A stretch of DNA of 64,000 bases from ZC4RG42 sp003242425 (GCA_937907425.1 CALCIE010000052.1:1-64000); one strand, 5' to 3'; shown: positions 42,586 to 52,341, counted from the stretch's first letter. The notes: generated by a model from the sequence alone, not told the origin. Program-made: numbers and translations.

Positions 42586-45159
42586 TCAGGCCAGCGCTTC
42601 CAGCAGCTCCTGTTCGAGCTGCAATACGCGCTTCTCGTCCTCCAGCGCCGCGCCGCTCACCACGAACACGTCCTCGGCGCGTTCGCCCAGCGTGACGATC
42701 TTCGCCATGTGCAGGGTGATCTCGTGCGCGCTCAGCACGCGCGCGATGCGGTAGAGCAGGCCGGGCTGGTCGCCCGCCGTCACACTGAGCAGGTGGTACT
42801 GGTGTTTGTCGTCGGGCCGGATCTGCACGTCCGGCGCGATGGGGAAGTGCTTGAGCTGCCGCGACACGCGGCCGCGCGCGGGCGGACCGAGGGGCGCCTT
42901 GCGTTCCAGGTGCTCGCTCAGCTCGTATTCGATCAGGTTGACCAGGTCGCGGTACTGGTGCGAGGTGCTCATGCCGAGCACCACGAAGCTGTTGAGCGAA
43001 TAGCCGTGGCGCGTGGTGTGGATGCGCGCTTCGGCGATGTTGAAGTTGATCGATTCGAAATAGCCGCAGATGCGCGCGAACAGGTCGCGGTCGGCACGGC
43101 TGTAGACCATCACCTGCAGGCCCTCGCCGGAGGGGAAGACGCGCGCCTTGACCACCGGCTTCTCGGTATTGACGCGCCAGTGCAGGTTGCGGGTCTGCCA
43201 GGCGATATCGTCCGGTTCGTGCCGCAGGAAGTAGGCGACGTCCAGATGGCGCCACAGGCGCTCGGCGTACTCGTCCGGCAGGGCTTGCAGCCGCAGGAGC
43301 CGCAGCGCTTCGCTCTGGCGCGCGTGCACGTCCAGATCGAGCGGTTCGCCGGGACCCGAAAGCACCCGGCGCGTCGCATGGAACAGATCCTCCAGCAGCT
43401 TGCCTTTCCAGGCGTTCCATACGGTGGGGCTGGTGCCGCGGATGTCGGCGACCGTGAGCAGATAAAGCGCGACGAGCCGCCGCTCGCTGCCGACGATGGC
43501 GGCGAACTCGCGCACCACGTCCGGGTCGGTGAGGTCGCGCTTCTGCGCGGTGTTCGACATGGTGAGGTGGTGTTCGACCAGGAACGCCACCAGCTCGGTG
43601 TCCTCCGCCGACAGGCCGTGCGCGCGGCAGAACTGCAGGGCGTCCGCCTTGCCGAGTTGCGAGTGATCGCCGCCGCGTCCCTTGGCGATGTCGTGGAACA
43701 GCGCGGCGATGTAGAGCAGCCAGTTGCGTTCGAAGGTCGTCATCAGCCGGCTGCAGAGCGGGTACTCGTGCGCGTATTCCGCCAGGGTGAAGCGGCGCAG
43801 ATTGCGCACCACCATGAGGATGTGCTGGTCCACGGTGTAGACGTGGAACAGGTCGTGCTGCATTTGGCCGACGATGCGGCCGAAGGCGGGGAGATACCGC
43901 CCGAGGATGTCGTACTGGTTCATGCGCCGCAGCTCGTGCACGATGCCGCGCGGCTGCTGCAGGATCTGCAGGAACAGCGCGCGATGGCGCGGGTTGCGGC
44001 GGAAGGCGGCGTCGATGCGCACGCGCGCGCGCCACAATGCCCGCAGCGTGGGCGCCGTCATGCCTTTCAGTTCGGAATGCTGCTGCAGGAGCAGGAAGCT
44101 CTCCAGGATCGCTGCGGGCTCGCGTTCGAAGAGTTCCGGATCGCGCGCGTGCAGCAGATCGCGCTGGCGCAGGAAGCGCTCGTTGATCGCCTCGGTGCCG
44201 GTGCCGTCGTCGGGAAACAGCGCGGCTTCGAGGTTCTGGATCAGGATGGTGTTGAGCTGGGTGATGGCCTTGGCGACGCGGTAGTAGTGCTGCATGAACA
44301 CTTCGCTCGCGCGCTTGCCCTGCTGCCCGCTGAAGCCGTATTCCCGCGCCAGCGCTTCCTGATGATCGAACAGGATGCGCTCCTCGCGTCTGCCCGCGAG
44401 CAGGTGCAGGCGCAGCCGCAGGCCCTTGAGCCAGTTCTCGTGCCGCCGCAGGCTGCGCGCCTCCTCGCGGGTGATGAGCGCGCGTTCGGCGAGCTCGTTC
44501 CAGTCCGCGCCGAAGCCCGCCGCGCGGCTCATCCAGAGGATGGTCTGCAGGTCGCGTAGCCCACCCGGCGCTTCCTTGATGTTCGGCTCCAGGCTGTAAG
44601 GGCTGTCCTGGTATTTGGCATGGCGCTGCTGCTGTTCCAGCAGCTTGGCGCGGAAGAACAGCCGCGGGTCGAGGCGGGCGGTGAAGGTCGCGCGCAGGCG
44701 TTCGTACAGGCGCCGGCTGCCGCAGAGGTAACGCGCTTCGAGCAGGGCGGTCTGGACGGTGATGTCCTTGGCCGCTTCCTCTATGCATTCGTCGATCGTG
44801 CGCACGCTGTGGCCGATGTTGAGGCCCAGGTCCCACAGCCCGCCCACGAAGCGTTCCAGGGTCTGTGCCACGGCGGCCTCGGGGGCGGCCGGCAGCAGGA
44901 CCAGCACGTCCACGTCGGAATGCGGGAACTGGTCGCCGCGTCCGTAGCCGCCGACCGCCACCAGGGCGAAGTCGCGCGGCAGGGCGGCGGCTTGCCAGGC
45001 CTCGCGCAGTAACTGGTCGATCAGCCGGCAATGGGCGCGCAGATAGCGCGCGGCGGCACGGTCGGTCCGGAAGGCGGCGGCCAGCGCGGCCCGGCCGGTC
45101 GCCAGCCGCTGGCGCGAGGCGCCGGCGGCGTCGGCGAGTCGGGCGGGCACCGAAACCAT
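42586..45159 (-). CDS. glnD: Bifunctional PII uridylyltransferase/uridylyl-removing enzyme
   Basis: 857 residues. Nucleotidyltransferase active site VGGYGRGDQFPHSDVDVLV (about 69-87), HD hydrolase domain with VYTVDQHIL and ALFHDIAKGRGGDHS (about 430-490), and two C-terminal ACT domains (about 665-857, with VMVYSRADRDLF and TAGDQPGLLYRIARVL). It senses glutamine and modifies PII, and so ties to nitrogen control through NtrB/NtrC. Its ATG comes one base after the map stop, so it is coupled to map. Confidence 0.96.
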   Translation of the reverse strand: MVSVPARLADAAGASRQRLATGRAALAAAFRTDRAAARYLRAHCRLIDQLLREAWQAAALPRDFALVAVGGYGRGDQFPHSDVDVLVLLPAAPEAAVAQTLERFVGGLWDLGLNIGHSVRTIDECIEEAAKDITVQTALLEARYLCGSRRLYERLRATFTARLDPRLFFRAKLLEQQQRHAKYQDSPYSLEPNIKEAPGGLRDLQTILWMSRAAGFGADWNELAERALITREEARSLRRHENWLKGLRLRLHLLAGRREERILFDHQEALAREYGFSGQQGKRASEVFMQHYYRVAKAITQLNTILIQNLEAALFPDDGTGTEAINERFLRQRDLLHARDPELFEREPAAILESFLLLQQHSELKGMTAPTLRALWRARVRIDAAFRRNPRHRALFLQILQQPRGIVHELRRMNQYDILGRYLPAFGRIVGQMQHDLFHVYTVDQHILMVVRNLRRFTLAEYAHEYPLCSRLMTTFERNWLLYIAALFHDIAKGRGGDHSQLGKADALQFCRAHGLSAEDTELVAFLVEHHLTMSNTAQKRDLTDPDVVREFAAIVGSERRLVALYLLTVADIRGTSPTVWNAWKGKLLEDLFHATRRVLSGPGEPLDLDVHARQSEALRLLRLQALPDEYAERLWRHLDVAYFLRHEPDDIAWQTRNLHWRVNTEKPVVKARVFPSGEGLQVMVYSRADRDLFARICGYFESINFNIAEARIHTTRHGYSLNSFVVLGMSTSHQYRDLVNLIEYELSEHLERKAPLGPPARGRVSRQLKHFPIAPDVQIRPDDKHQYHLLSVTAGDQPGLLYRIARVLSAHEITLHMAKIVTLGERAEDVFVVSGAALEDEKRVLQLEQELLEALA

Positions 45160-45160
45160 C

Positions 45161-45982
45161 TCAGGCGGCTTGCAGGCTCTGGGGCATGGGCGGCGCGCCG
45201 GGCGAGACGGTCAGGACCTCGTAGCCGGTCTGGGTGACCAGCACGGTGTGCTCCCATTGGGCGGACAGGCTGCGGTCCTGGGTGAGGATGGTCCAGCCGT
45301 CGGCGCGTTTGCCCTTGAGTTCGCGGATGCCCGGCTTGCCGGCGTTGATCATCGGCTCGATGGTGAAAATCATGCCGGGCTGCAGCTTGAGCCCGGTGCC
45401 GGGACGGCCGTAATGCAGCACCTGCGGCTCCTCGTGGAATTTGCGGCCGATGCCGTGGCCGCAGAATTCGCGCACCACGCTGTAGCCGTGGGCTTCGGCG
45501 TGGCGCTGGATGGCATGGCCGATGTCGCCCAGGTAGGCCCCGGGGCGCACCTTGAGGATGCCGATCCACATGCATTCGAAAGTCACCTCGCACAGGCGCC
45601 GGGCCTGGATCGAGGGCTCGCCGATGTAGAACATCCGGCTCGTGTCGCCGTGGAAGCCGTCCTTGGTGATGATGGTGATGTCGATGTTGAGGATGTCGCC
45701 GTTTTTCAGCACGTACTCGTTCGGCACGCCGTGGCAGACGACATCGTTCACCGAGGTGCAGATGGCCTTGGGATAGGGCGGATAGCCGGGCGGCGCGTAG
45801 TTGAGCGGGGCCGGCGTGGTGCCCTGCACGTCGCGCATGTATTCGTGGCACAGGCGGTCCAGTTCGGCGGTCGTGATGCCCGGTTTGACGTACGGGGTGA
45901 TGAAGTCGAGGACCTCCGCCGCGAGCCGGCCGGCGACCCGCATGCCTTCGATTTCTTCCGGAGTCTTGATGACGACCGCCAT
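45161..45982 (-). CDS. map: Methionine aminopeptidase, type I
   Basis: 273 residues from MAVVIK; an upstream in-frame ATG at 46012 is less likely. The five metal ligands are present in DITIITKDG, GDTSRMF, CGHGIG, FTIEPM and QWEHT. Removes N-terminal Met. It is divergent from rpsB, a common arrangement, and precedes glnD on the same strand. Confidence 0.95.
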   Translation of the reverse strand: MAVVIKTPEEIEGMRVAGRLAAEVLDFITPYVKPGITTAELDRLCHEYMRDVQGTTPAPLNYAPPGYPPYPKAICTSVNDVVCHGVPNEYVLKNGDILNIDITIITKDGFHGDTSRMFYIGEPSIQARRLCEVTFECMWIGILKVRPGAYLGDIGHAIQRHAEAHGYSVVREFCGHGIGRKFHEEPQVLHYGRPGTGLKLQPGMIFTIEPMINAGKPGIRELKGKRADGWTILTQDRSLSAQWEHTVLVTQTGYEVLTVSPGAPPMPQSLQAA

Positions 45983-46091
45983 GGTTGGTACTGCCTTTCG
46001 CAAAACACGCAAGCATAAGTGATGGCCGCGGACGAGGCAATTTGACCCGGTTCACGCCGGCCGGCTAATGGCTTGTCGGACAAGGCCAATA

Positions 46092-46121
46092 TTGGGGAGC
46101 GGGCGGGCGGCGTGCTATACT
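46092..46121 (+). promoter_or_regulatory. Sigma-70 promoter of rpsB
   Basis: -35 TTGGGG (46092-46097), 18 bp spacer, and -10 TATACT (46116-46121) with TGC upstream (extended -10). Transcription would start near 46128, leaving a leader of about 150 nt before the rpsB start. Confidence 0.7.
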
Positions 46122-46197
46122 CCGCGGCCACTTGGGCGCTGTTTGATCGGCCCGGGTGAAAGGCGGTGTCCGGGATGGCCCGGGCGCCGGAATCCAG

Positions 46198-46251
46198 CGT
46201 CCGTCCTTTAGGGTGCCCCGTCCCGGCGGGGTTTCGGTACACGGACGGACG
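46198..46251 (+). promoter_or_regulatory. Structured rpsB leader (candidate S2 autoregulatory element)
   Basis: An outer 9-bp stem CGTCCGTCC (46198-46206) / GGACGGACG (46243-46251) encloses an inner hairpin CCCCG (46216-46220) / CGGGG (46227-46231). It sits 30 nt before the rpsB start. S2 represses its own mRNA in enterobacteria through a leader element. That this structure does the same is inferred from position. Confidence 0.5.
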
Positions 46252-46281
46252 TCAGCAACCAACCCTAAAACGGAGCGATCC

Positions 46282-47028
46282 ATGTCCACGACCATGCGTC
46301 AGATGCTGGAGGCTGGCGTCCATTTCGGACACCAGACCCGCTACTGGAACCCGAAGATGGCGCCTTACATCTTCGGTCACCGCAACAAGATCCACATCAT
46401 CAACCTCGAGAAGACGTTGGTGATGTACAACGAGGCGATCAAGTACGTTCGCCAGCTCGCGGCGAACAAAGGCACCATCCTGTTCGTCGGCACCAAGCGC
46501 GCCGCGCGCGACATCGTGCGCGAGGAAGCCACGCGCTGCGGCATGCCCTACGTCGATCATCGCTGGCTGGGCGGCATGCTGACCAACTTCAAGACCGTCA
46601 AGCAGTCGATCAAGCGCCTCAAGGAAATGGAGCAGGCCGTCGAGGACGGCACCGTCGAGCGCATGGCGAAGAAAGAAGCGCTGCACTTCATGCGCGAACT
46701 GGAGAAGCTGCAGCGCTCGATCGGCGGCATCAAGAACCTGGAATCGCTGCCCGACGCGCTGTTCGTGATCGACGTCGGCTATCAGAAGGGCGCCGTCGAT
46801 GAGGCGAACAAGCTCGGCATCCCGGTGGTCGCCGTGGTCGATACCAACAATTCGCCCGAGGGCATCGCCCACGTCATCCCCGGCAACGACGACTCGGCCC
46901 GCGCCATCCGCCTCTATTGCCGCGGCATCGCCGACGCCGTGCTGGAAGGCCGCGCGCAGTCGATCCAGGAAATCGTCAGCGCCGGCGACGACGAGTTCGT
47001 CGAGGTGGAAGAAAGCGCCGAGAGCTGA
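46282..47028 (+). CDS. rpsB: 30S ribosomal protein S2
   Basis: 248 residues, full length. Signatures: MRQMLEAGVHFGHQTRYWNPKM at the N-terminus, VDHRWLGGMLTNFKTVKQSI, and PDALFVIDV...EANKLGIPVVAVVDTN. The start is placed at the ATG after CGGAGCGATC. First gene of the large rightward operon. An intrinsic terminator-like hairpin follows, so much of the transcription may end before tsf. Confidence 0.98.
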   Translation: MSTTMRQMLEAGVHFGHQTRYWNPKMAPYIFGHRNKIHIINLEKTLVMYNEAIKYVRQLAANKGTILFVGTKRAARDIVREEATRCGMPYVDHRWLGGMLTNFKTVKQSIKRLKEMEQAVEDGTVERMAKKEALHFMRELEKLQRSIGGIKNLESLPDALFVIDVGYQKGAVDEANKLGIPVVAVVDTNNSPEGIAHVIPGNDDSARAIRLYCRGIADAVLEGRAQSIQEIVSAGDDEFVEVEESAES

Positions 47029-47071
47029 GCGTGCCGGCCGGGCCGGGCGATTGCTTGAGGCACAGGATTCG

Positions 47072-47097
47072 AAAGGGGCGTCAGTGCCCCTTTTTTT
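47072..47097 (+). terminator. Intrinsic terminator/attenuator between rpsB and tsf
   Basis: Stem AAAGGGGC (47072-47079), loop GTCAGT, GCCCCTTT (47086-47093), and seven Ts. Placed between two co-oriented genes it probably attenuates read-through and sets the S2 to EF-Ts ratio. About 80 bp remain before tsf for a second promoter, but none was clear. Confidence 0.82.
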
Positions 47098-47178
47098 AAA
47101 GATTCATGACGGATCGCGGCTCGATCCGTAACGCGATGGGCCCCGCGAACGGGGCGAGTACCAGACAAGGAGCAAGGA

Positions 47179-48060
47179 ATGGCTGAAATTACCGCAGCGA
47201 TGGTGAAAGAGCTGCGCGAGATCACCGGACTGGGCATGATGGAGTGCAAGAAGGCCCTGGTCGAAGCGGACGGCGACCTGAAGAAAGCCGAGGATCTGCT
47301 GCGCATCAAGAGCGGCGCCAAGGCCAGCAAGGCGGCGAGCCGTGTGGCGGCCGAAGGCGTGATCGGCGCCTATCTCTCGCCCGACGCCAAGCTCGGCGCC
47401 CTGGTGGAACTGAACTGCGAGACCGATTTCGTGGCGAAGAACGAGGACTTCGTCGCCTTCGCCCGCGCGCTGGCCGAAACCGTGGCCCGGGAGAACCCGG
47501 CTGACGTCGAGGCGCTCGCCAAGCTGGACATCGGCGGCGAGAACATCGAAGCCAAGCGCCAGGCGCTGGTGCAGAAGATCGGCGAGAACATCGCCATCCG
47601 CCGCTTCGCGCGCATCCAGACCGACGCCAGGCTGTCGCAGTACCTGCATGGCAGCAAGATCGGCGTGCTGGTGGAACTGGAAGGCGGCGACGACGAGCTG
47701 GGCAAGGATCTCGCCATGCACATCGCCTTCGCCAAGCCGCAGTTCCTGTCGAAGGAGCAGGTCTCGCCGGAAGTCGTCGAGCGCGAGCGCGAAGTGCTGG
47801 CGGCGCGCGCGGCCGAATCCGGCAAGCCGGCGGAGATCGTCGCCAAGATGATCGAAGGCGGCCTCAACAAGTTCCTGAACGAGATCACGCTGCTCGGTCA
47901 GCCCTTCGTGAAGGACGACAAGGTGACGGTGGAGAAGCTGCTCGCCAACCGCAAGGCGAAGCTGCGCAGCTACAAGTTCTTCGTCGTCGGCGAGGGCATC
48001 GAGAAGAAGACCACCGACTTCGCCGCGGAAGTGATGGCGCAGGCTGGAGTGAGCAAATAA
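47179..48060 (+). CDS. tsf: Translation elongation factor Ts
   Basis: 293 residues, usual length. UBA-like N-terminus TAAMVKELREITGLGMMECKKALVEADGDLKKAEDLLR, the TDFVAKNEDF motif, and the CDFL-like C-terminal core. Guanine nucleotide exchange factor for EF-Tu. A strong AAGGAGCAAGGA precedes the ATG. Confidence 0.98.
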   Translation: MAEITAAMVKELREITGLGMMECKKALVEADGDLKKAEDLLRIKSGAKASKAASRVAAEGVIGAYLSPDAKLGALVELNCETDFVAKNEDFVAFARALAETVARENPADVEALAKLDIGGENIEAKRQALVQKIGENIAIRRFARIQTDARLSQYLHGSKIGVLVELEGGDDELGKDLAMHIAFAKPQFLSKEQVSPEVVEREREVLAARAAESGKPAEIVAKMIEGGLNKFLNEITLLGQPFVKDDKVTVEKLLANRKAKLRSYKFFVVGEGIEKKTTDFAAEVMAQAGVSK

Positions 48061-48075
48061 CGAACGAGAGCCGCT

Positions 48076-48792
48076 ATGCCCGAACCGCGCCTCAAGCGCA
48101 TTCTGTTGAAGTTGAGCGGTGAAGCCCTGATGGGTGAGGATCCCTTCGGGATCAACCGCGATATCGTCGAAAACATCGTGGCGGAAATCGCCGCGGTGCA
48201 CGAGCTGGGCGTCGAGATCGGCGTGGTCATCGGCGGCGGCAACATCTTCCGCGGCGTCGCGCTCGGCGCCGGCGGTATGGACCGCGCCACCGCCGATTAC
48301 ATGGGCATGCTGGCCACGGTGATGAACGCGCTGGCGCTGGCGGACGTGATGAGGCAGAAAGGCCTGAACGCCCGGGTGCAGTCGGCCATCCGCATCGAGC
48401 AGGTGGTCGAGCCGTACATCAGGCCGAAGGCCATCCGCTATCTCGAAGAGGGCAAGATCGTCATCTTCGCCGCCGGCACCGGCAACCCGTTCTTCACCAC
48501 GGACACGGCGGCCGCTCTTCGCGGCAGCGAGATCGGAGCGGAAATGGTGCTCAAGGCGACCAAGGTCGACGGCGTCTATACCGCCGATCCGATGAAGGAC
48601 CCGAGCGCGCGCCGCTACGACAAGGTGTCGTTCGACGAGGCCATCGCCCGCGATCTCAAGGTCATGGATGCCACGGCGCTAGCGCTGTGCCGCGATCAGA
48701 AGCTGCCGATCACGGTGTTCAGCCTGTACAAGCCGGGCGCGCTCAAGCGCGTGGTCATGGGCGAGAACGAGGGTACGCTGGTGCACGTCTAG
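48076..48792 (+). CDS. pyrH: UMP kinase
   Basis: 238 residues. Amino-acid kinase fold: KRILLKLSGEALMG, VVIGGGNIFRG, DYMGMLATVMNALAL, FFTTDTAAALRGSEIGAE, LKATKVDGVYTADP. Phosphorylates UMP; hexameric and regulated by GTP/UTP in relatives. It starts 15 bp after tsf. Confidence 0.98.
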   Translation: MPEPRLKRILLKLSGEALMGEDPFGINRDIVENIVAEIAAVHELGVEIGVVIGGGNIFRGVALGAGGMDRATADYMGMLATVMNALALADVMRQKGLNARVQSAIRIEQVVEPYIRPKAIRYLEEGKIVIFAAGTGNPFFTTDTAAALRGSEIGAEMVLKATKVDGVYTADPMKDPSARRYDKVSFDEAIARDLKVMDATALALCRDQKLPITVFSLYKPGALKRVVMGENEGTLVHV

Positions 48793-48853
48793 CGTGCCCG
48801 CGACCGGCGCCCCGAGGGCCCGGCAAAGCTATCGAGGATTCGAGGACGAGAAC

Positions 48854-49414
48854 ATGGATCCCGCAAGTATCAAGAAAACGACCGAACAGAAGATGCAGAA
48901 GTCGATCGAGGCGCTCAAGGCCGATCTCGCCAAGATCCGCACCGGTCGGGCGCATCCCGGTCTGCTCGATCACGTCACTGTCGACTATTACGGCGTCCAG
49001 ACGCCGATCAACCAGGTCGCCAACGTCACGGTGCTCGACGCCCGCACGCTGGGCGTGCAGCCGTGGGAGAAGAAGATGGTGGCGGCGGTGGAGAAGGCGA
49101 TCCGCGAAGCGGATCTCGGCCTCAATCCCCAAACCCAGGGCGAAATGATCCGGGTGCCGATGCCGCCGCTCACCGAGGAGCGCCGCCGCGAGCTGATCAA
49201 GGTGGTGAAGCAGGAGGGCGAGAACGCCAAGGTGGCGGTGCGCAACCTGCGGCGCGACGCCAACCAGCAGTTGAAGGAGGCGCTCAAGGCGAAGACCATT
49301 TCCGAGGACGAGGAGCGGCGCGCGCAGGAGGACGTGCAGAAGCTGACCGACCGCCACATCGCCGAGATCGACAAACTGTTGCAGCAGAAAGAAGCCGAAC
49401 TGCTGCAGATTTGA
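48854..49414 (+). CDS. frr: Ribosome recycling factor
   Basis: 186 residues. Typical motifs KIRTGRAHPGLLDHVTVDYYG, NVTVLDARTLGVQPWEK, DLGLNPQTQGEMIRVPMPPLTEERR. Splits post-termination ribosomes with EF-G. ATG at 48854 with GAGGACGAG upstream; the open frame extends 20 codons further 5' without support. Confidence 0.97.
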   Translation: MDPASIKKTTEQKMQKSIEALKADLAKIRTGRAHPGLLDHVTVDYYGVQTPINQVANVTVLDARTLGVQPWEKKMVAAVEKAIREADLGLNPQTQGEMIRVPMPPLTEERRRELIKVVKQEGENAKVAVRNLRRDANQQLKEALKAKTISEDEERRAQEDVQKLTDRHIAEIDKLLQQKEAELLQI

Positions 49415-49480
49415 GTCTTTCGGCTGCGCGGCGGCGCGGCCGGTGCCCATAGACGAGCTGTCGCGCCAGTCGAGGAGCCC

Positions 49481-50293
49481 ATGTTCACGAGTTCGACCCA
49501 CGCCATACCGGAGACCCGCGCCATTCCCCGCCATGTGGCCATCATCATGGACGGCAACGGGCGGTGGGCGAAGCAGCGCTTCATGCCGCGCATCGCCGGC
49601 CACCGCAAAGGCGCGGACGCCGTGCGTGCGGCGGTGCGCGCCTGCGCCGAGCGCGGCATCGAGTACCTGACGCTCTTTGCCTTCAGCTCCGAGAACTGGC
49701 GTCGTCCGGCCGAAGAGGTGTCGATGCTCAAGCAGCTCTTCCGCAGCGCGCTCGAGAACGAGGTCGCCAAGCTGCACGAGAACAACATCCGCCTGCGGGT
49801 CATCGGCGACATCGCGGCTTTCGGCGAGGACATCGTGCGGCTGGTGCGCGAAGGCGAGGCGCTGACCGCGAACAACACCCGCCTGACGCTCACCATCGCC
49901 GCCAACTACGGCGGCCGCTGGGACCTGCTGCAGGCGGTCAACCGGCTCGTGACCGAACATCCGGAAAAGGCCGGACGCTACACCGAGGCGGATCTCGCGC
50001 CCTACCTGTCCATGCACTACGCGCCGGAGCCCGACCTCTTCATCCGCACCGGCGGCGAGCAGCGCATCAGCAACTTCCTGCTGTGGCAGCTCGCCTACAC
50101 CGAGTTCTATTTCACCGACCTCCTGTGGCCGGATTTCAACGCCGTGGCGTTGGACAAGGCCATCGAGTCCTATCAGCGGCGCGAGCGCCGTTTCGGGCGC
50201 ACCAGCGAACAGGTGGCGCAGGCCGCGCGCGAGGCGGCGGGCGCATCGAGCGTGGTCGAATTGCCCGACCCGCGGCAGAAGCTGGCGTCCTGA
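49481..50293 (+). CDS. uppS: Undecaprenyl diphosphate synthase
   Basis: 270 residues. cis-Prenyltransferase: HVAIIMDGNGRWAKQR (catalytic Asp24), GHRKGADAVR, LTLFAFSSENWRRP, and the C-terminal DLFIRTGGEQRISNFLLWQLAYTEFYF. Makes the lipid carrier for peptidoglycan and surface polysaccharides, so it also underlies the sugar clusters in this window. GAGGAG precedes the ATG. Confidence 0.97.
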   Translation: MFTSSTHAIPETRAIPRHVAIIMDGNGRWAKQRFMPRIAGHRKGADAVRAAVRACAERGIEYLTLFAFSSENWRRPAEEVSMLKQLFRSALENEVAKLHENNIRLRVIGDIAAFGEDIVRLVREGEALTANNTRLTLTIAANYGGRWDLLQAVNRLVTEHPEKAGRYTEADLAPYLSMHYAPEPDLFIRTGGEQRISNFLLWQLAYTEFYFTDLLWPDFNAVALDKAIESYQRRERRFGRTSEQVAQAAREAAGASSVVELPDPRQKLAS

Positions 50294-50311
50294 TTCGCTG
50301 CGCGAGACGGC

Positions 50312-51142
50312 ATGCTGCGCGAACGGGTGCTCACCGCGCTGGTGCTGATCGGCGTGCTGCTGGGGGCGCTGTTCTTCCTGCCGGCGACCGGTTGGGCGCT
50401 GTTCATGGGCGTGGCGGTGTACGGCGCCGCCTGGGAGTGGGCGGGACTTGCGGGCTGTTCCGCGGCCCATCGTGCGGCCTTCGGCGCCGTGCTGGCCGGC
50501 GGCGGGCTTGCCTGGGCCTATGCGACCGGGTTGCTGGGCGAGACCGCCCGGCCGGAGGCGCTGACGGCTGTCTATCTGCTTGCGGCGGCGTTCTGGGCCA
50601 TTGGCGTCCCATTGTGGCTGCGGCTGCGGCCGCAGCGCGTGGCGGGGGCGCTGCTGCTCGTCATCGGCGCGCTCGTGCTGCTTTCGACCTATTCCGCCCT
50701 CGTGCAGCTGCGCGAGGCGCATCCGCTCACGCTGCTGCTTTTCCTGGCGACCGTCTGGGTCGCGGACATCGCCGCCTACTTCGCCGGCCGGCGTTTCGGC
50801 GGCCGTAAGCTTGCGCCGAACATCAGTCCGGGCAAGACTTGGGCGGGCGTCTACGGCGCATTCATTGCCACGGCCGTGTATGCGGCGCTATGGATCGCGC
50901 TGCTGCCGCAGTTCGTGCCGGCGCGCATCGATACGCTGCCCGGCGGGAAGTTGTGGATGTTCGTGTTCGTCGCCGCGCTGACGGCGGTGGCGATCCTCGG
51001 CGATTTGTTCGAATCGGCGCTGAAACGCCGGGTCGGAGTGAAGGACAGCGGCCACTTGTTGCCCGGGCATGGCGGCGTGCTCGACCGCGTGGACGCCTTG
51101 CTTCCGGTATTGCCTCTTGCCGCCTTGGTGGTGTCGTTATGA
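50312..51142 (+). CDS. cdsA: Phosphatidate cytidylyltransferase
   Basis: 276 residues with about eight membrane segments. Signature region VADIAAYFAGRRFGGRKLAPNISPGKTWAG and the C-terminal KDSGHLLPGHGGVLDRVDAL. Makes CDP-diacylglycerol. Its TGA overlaps the dxr ATG (ATGA). Confidence 0.96.
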   Translation: MLRERVLTALVLIGVLLGALFFLPATGWALFMGVAVYGAAWEWAGLAGCSAAHRAAFGAVLAGGGLAWAYATGLLGETARPEALTAVYLLAAAFWAIGVPLWLRLRPQRVAGALLLVIGALVLLSTYSALVQLREAHPLTLLLFLATVWVADIAAYFAGRRFGGRKLAPNISPGKTWAGVYGAFIATAVYAALWIALLPQFVPARIDTLPGGKLWMFVFVAALTAVAILGDLFESALKRRVGVKDSGHLLPGHGGVLDRVDALLPVLPLAALVVSL

Positions 51143-52341
51143 GTTCAGTCCAGCGTATCACCGTACTCGGTGCCACCGGCTCCATCGGCCGCAGCACCCT
51201 CGACGTGGTGGCACGGCATCCGGACCGCTTCAAGATCCACGCGCTGACGGCGCACCGTAACGTCGATGCGCTGTTCGAAGCCTGCGTCGCGCACCGGCCG
51301 CCCTTCGCCGTCGTGGCCGAACCCTCAGCCGCGCGCACGCTCGCCGCACGGCTCGCCCAGGCTTCGATCGACACGCGGGTCCTGAGCGGGGAAGAGGGCC
51401 TCATCGAAGCGGCCACGCACCCGGACGTGGACAGCGTCATGGCGGCGATCGTCGGGGCGGCCGGCCTCAAACCCACGCTCGCCGCGGCGCGCGCCGGCAA
51501 GAAGATCCTGCTCGCCAACAAGGAAGCGCTGGTGATGGCCGGGCCCATTTTCATGGCCGCGGTGCGCGCGCACGGCGCTGCCTTGCTGCCGATCGACAGC
51601 GAGCACAACGCCATCTTCCAATGCCTGCCGGCGCTCGCTTCGGGGCGGCTCGCCGATTGCGGCGTGCGGCGCATCCTGCTCACCGGCAGCGGCGGACCGT
51701 TCCGCACCCGGCCGATTTCGGAACTGGCGCATGTCACGCCCGAGCAGGCCTGCGCCCATCCGGTGTGGAACATGGGCCGCAAGATCTCGGTCGACTCGGC
51801 GACGATGATGAACAAGGCGCTGGAGGTGGTCGAAGCGCATTGGCTGTTCGGCGCGTCGCCCGAGCAGATCGAGGTCGTGATCCATCCGCAGAGCGTGGTG
51901 CATTCGATGGTGGAATACGCGGACGGTTCGGTGATCGCGCAGTTGGGGCATCCCGACATGCGTACGCCCATCGCGCAGGCGCTCGCTTATCCCGACCGCG
52001 TCGATGCCGGCGTGGCGTTCCTCGATCTGGCGAAAATCGGCAGCCTGAGTTTCGAGAAACCGGACTTCGAGCGCTTCCGCGCGCTCGCGCTCGCCTACGA
52101 AGTGCTGGCCGCGGGCGGCAGCGCGCCCGCGGTCTTCAACGCCGCGAACGAAGTGGCGGTGGATGCCTTCCTCGCCAAGGAGCTTTCCTTCCCGCGCATC
52201 ACCGAAGTGATCGAGGCCACGCTCGACCGGCTGCCCGCACGTGAAATCCAGTCGCTCGAAGACGTGATCGAGGCGGACCGTGCCGCGCGCGTCCAAGCCG
52301 CGGCGCTGCTCAAGCCGCGCACCCTGGTCGGAGCCGCATGA
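51139..52341 (+). CDS. dxr: 1-deoxy-D-xylulose 5-phosphate reductoisomerase
   Basis: 400 residues. NADPH motif TVLGATGSIGRSTLD at 8-22, LLANKEALVMAG, PIDSEHNAIFQCLPA, LTGSGGPFR, HPVWNMGRKISVDSATMMNKALEVVEAHWLF. Second step of the MEP isoprenoid pathway, which supplies UppS. The real start is the ATG overlapping the cdsA stop; the longer frame to 50839 is a shadow of cdsA. Confidence 0.97.
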   Translation: MSSVQRITVLGATGSIGRSTLDVVARHPDRFKIHALTAHRNVDALFEACVAHRPPFAVVAEPSAARTLAARLAQASIDTRVLSGEEGLIEAATHPDVDSVMAAIVGAAGLKPTLAAARAGKKILLANKEALVMAGPIFMAAVRAHGAALLPIDSEHNAIFQCLPALASGRLADCGVRRILLTGSGGPFRTRPISELAHVTPEQACAHPVWNMGRKISVDSATMMNKALEVVEAHWLFGASPEQIEVVIHPQSVVHSMVEYADGSVIAQLGHPDMRTPIAQALAYPDRVDAGVAFLDLAKIGSLSFEKPDFERFRALALAYEVLAAGGSAPAVFNAANEVAVDAFLAKELSFPRITEVIEATLDRLPAREIQSLEDVIEADRAARVQAAALLKPRTLVGAA

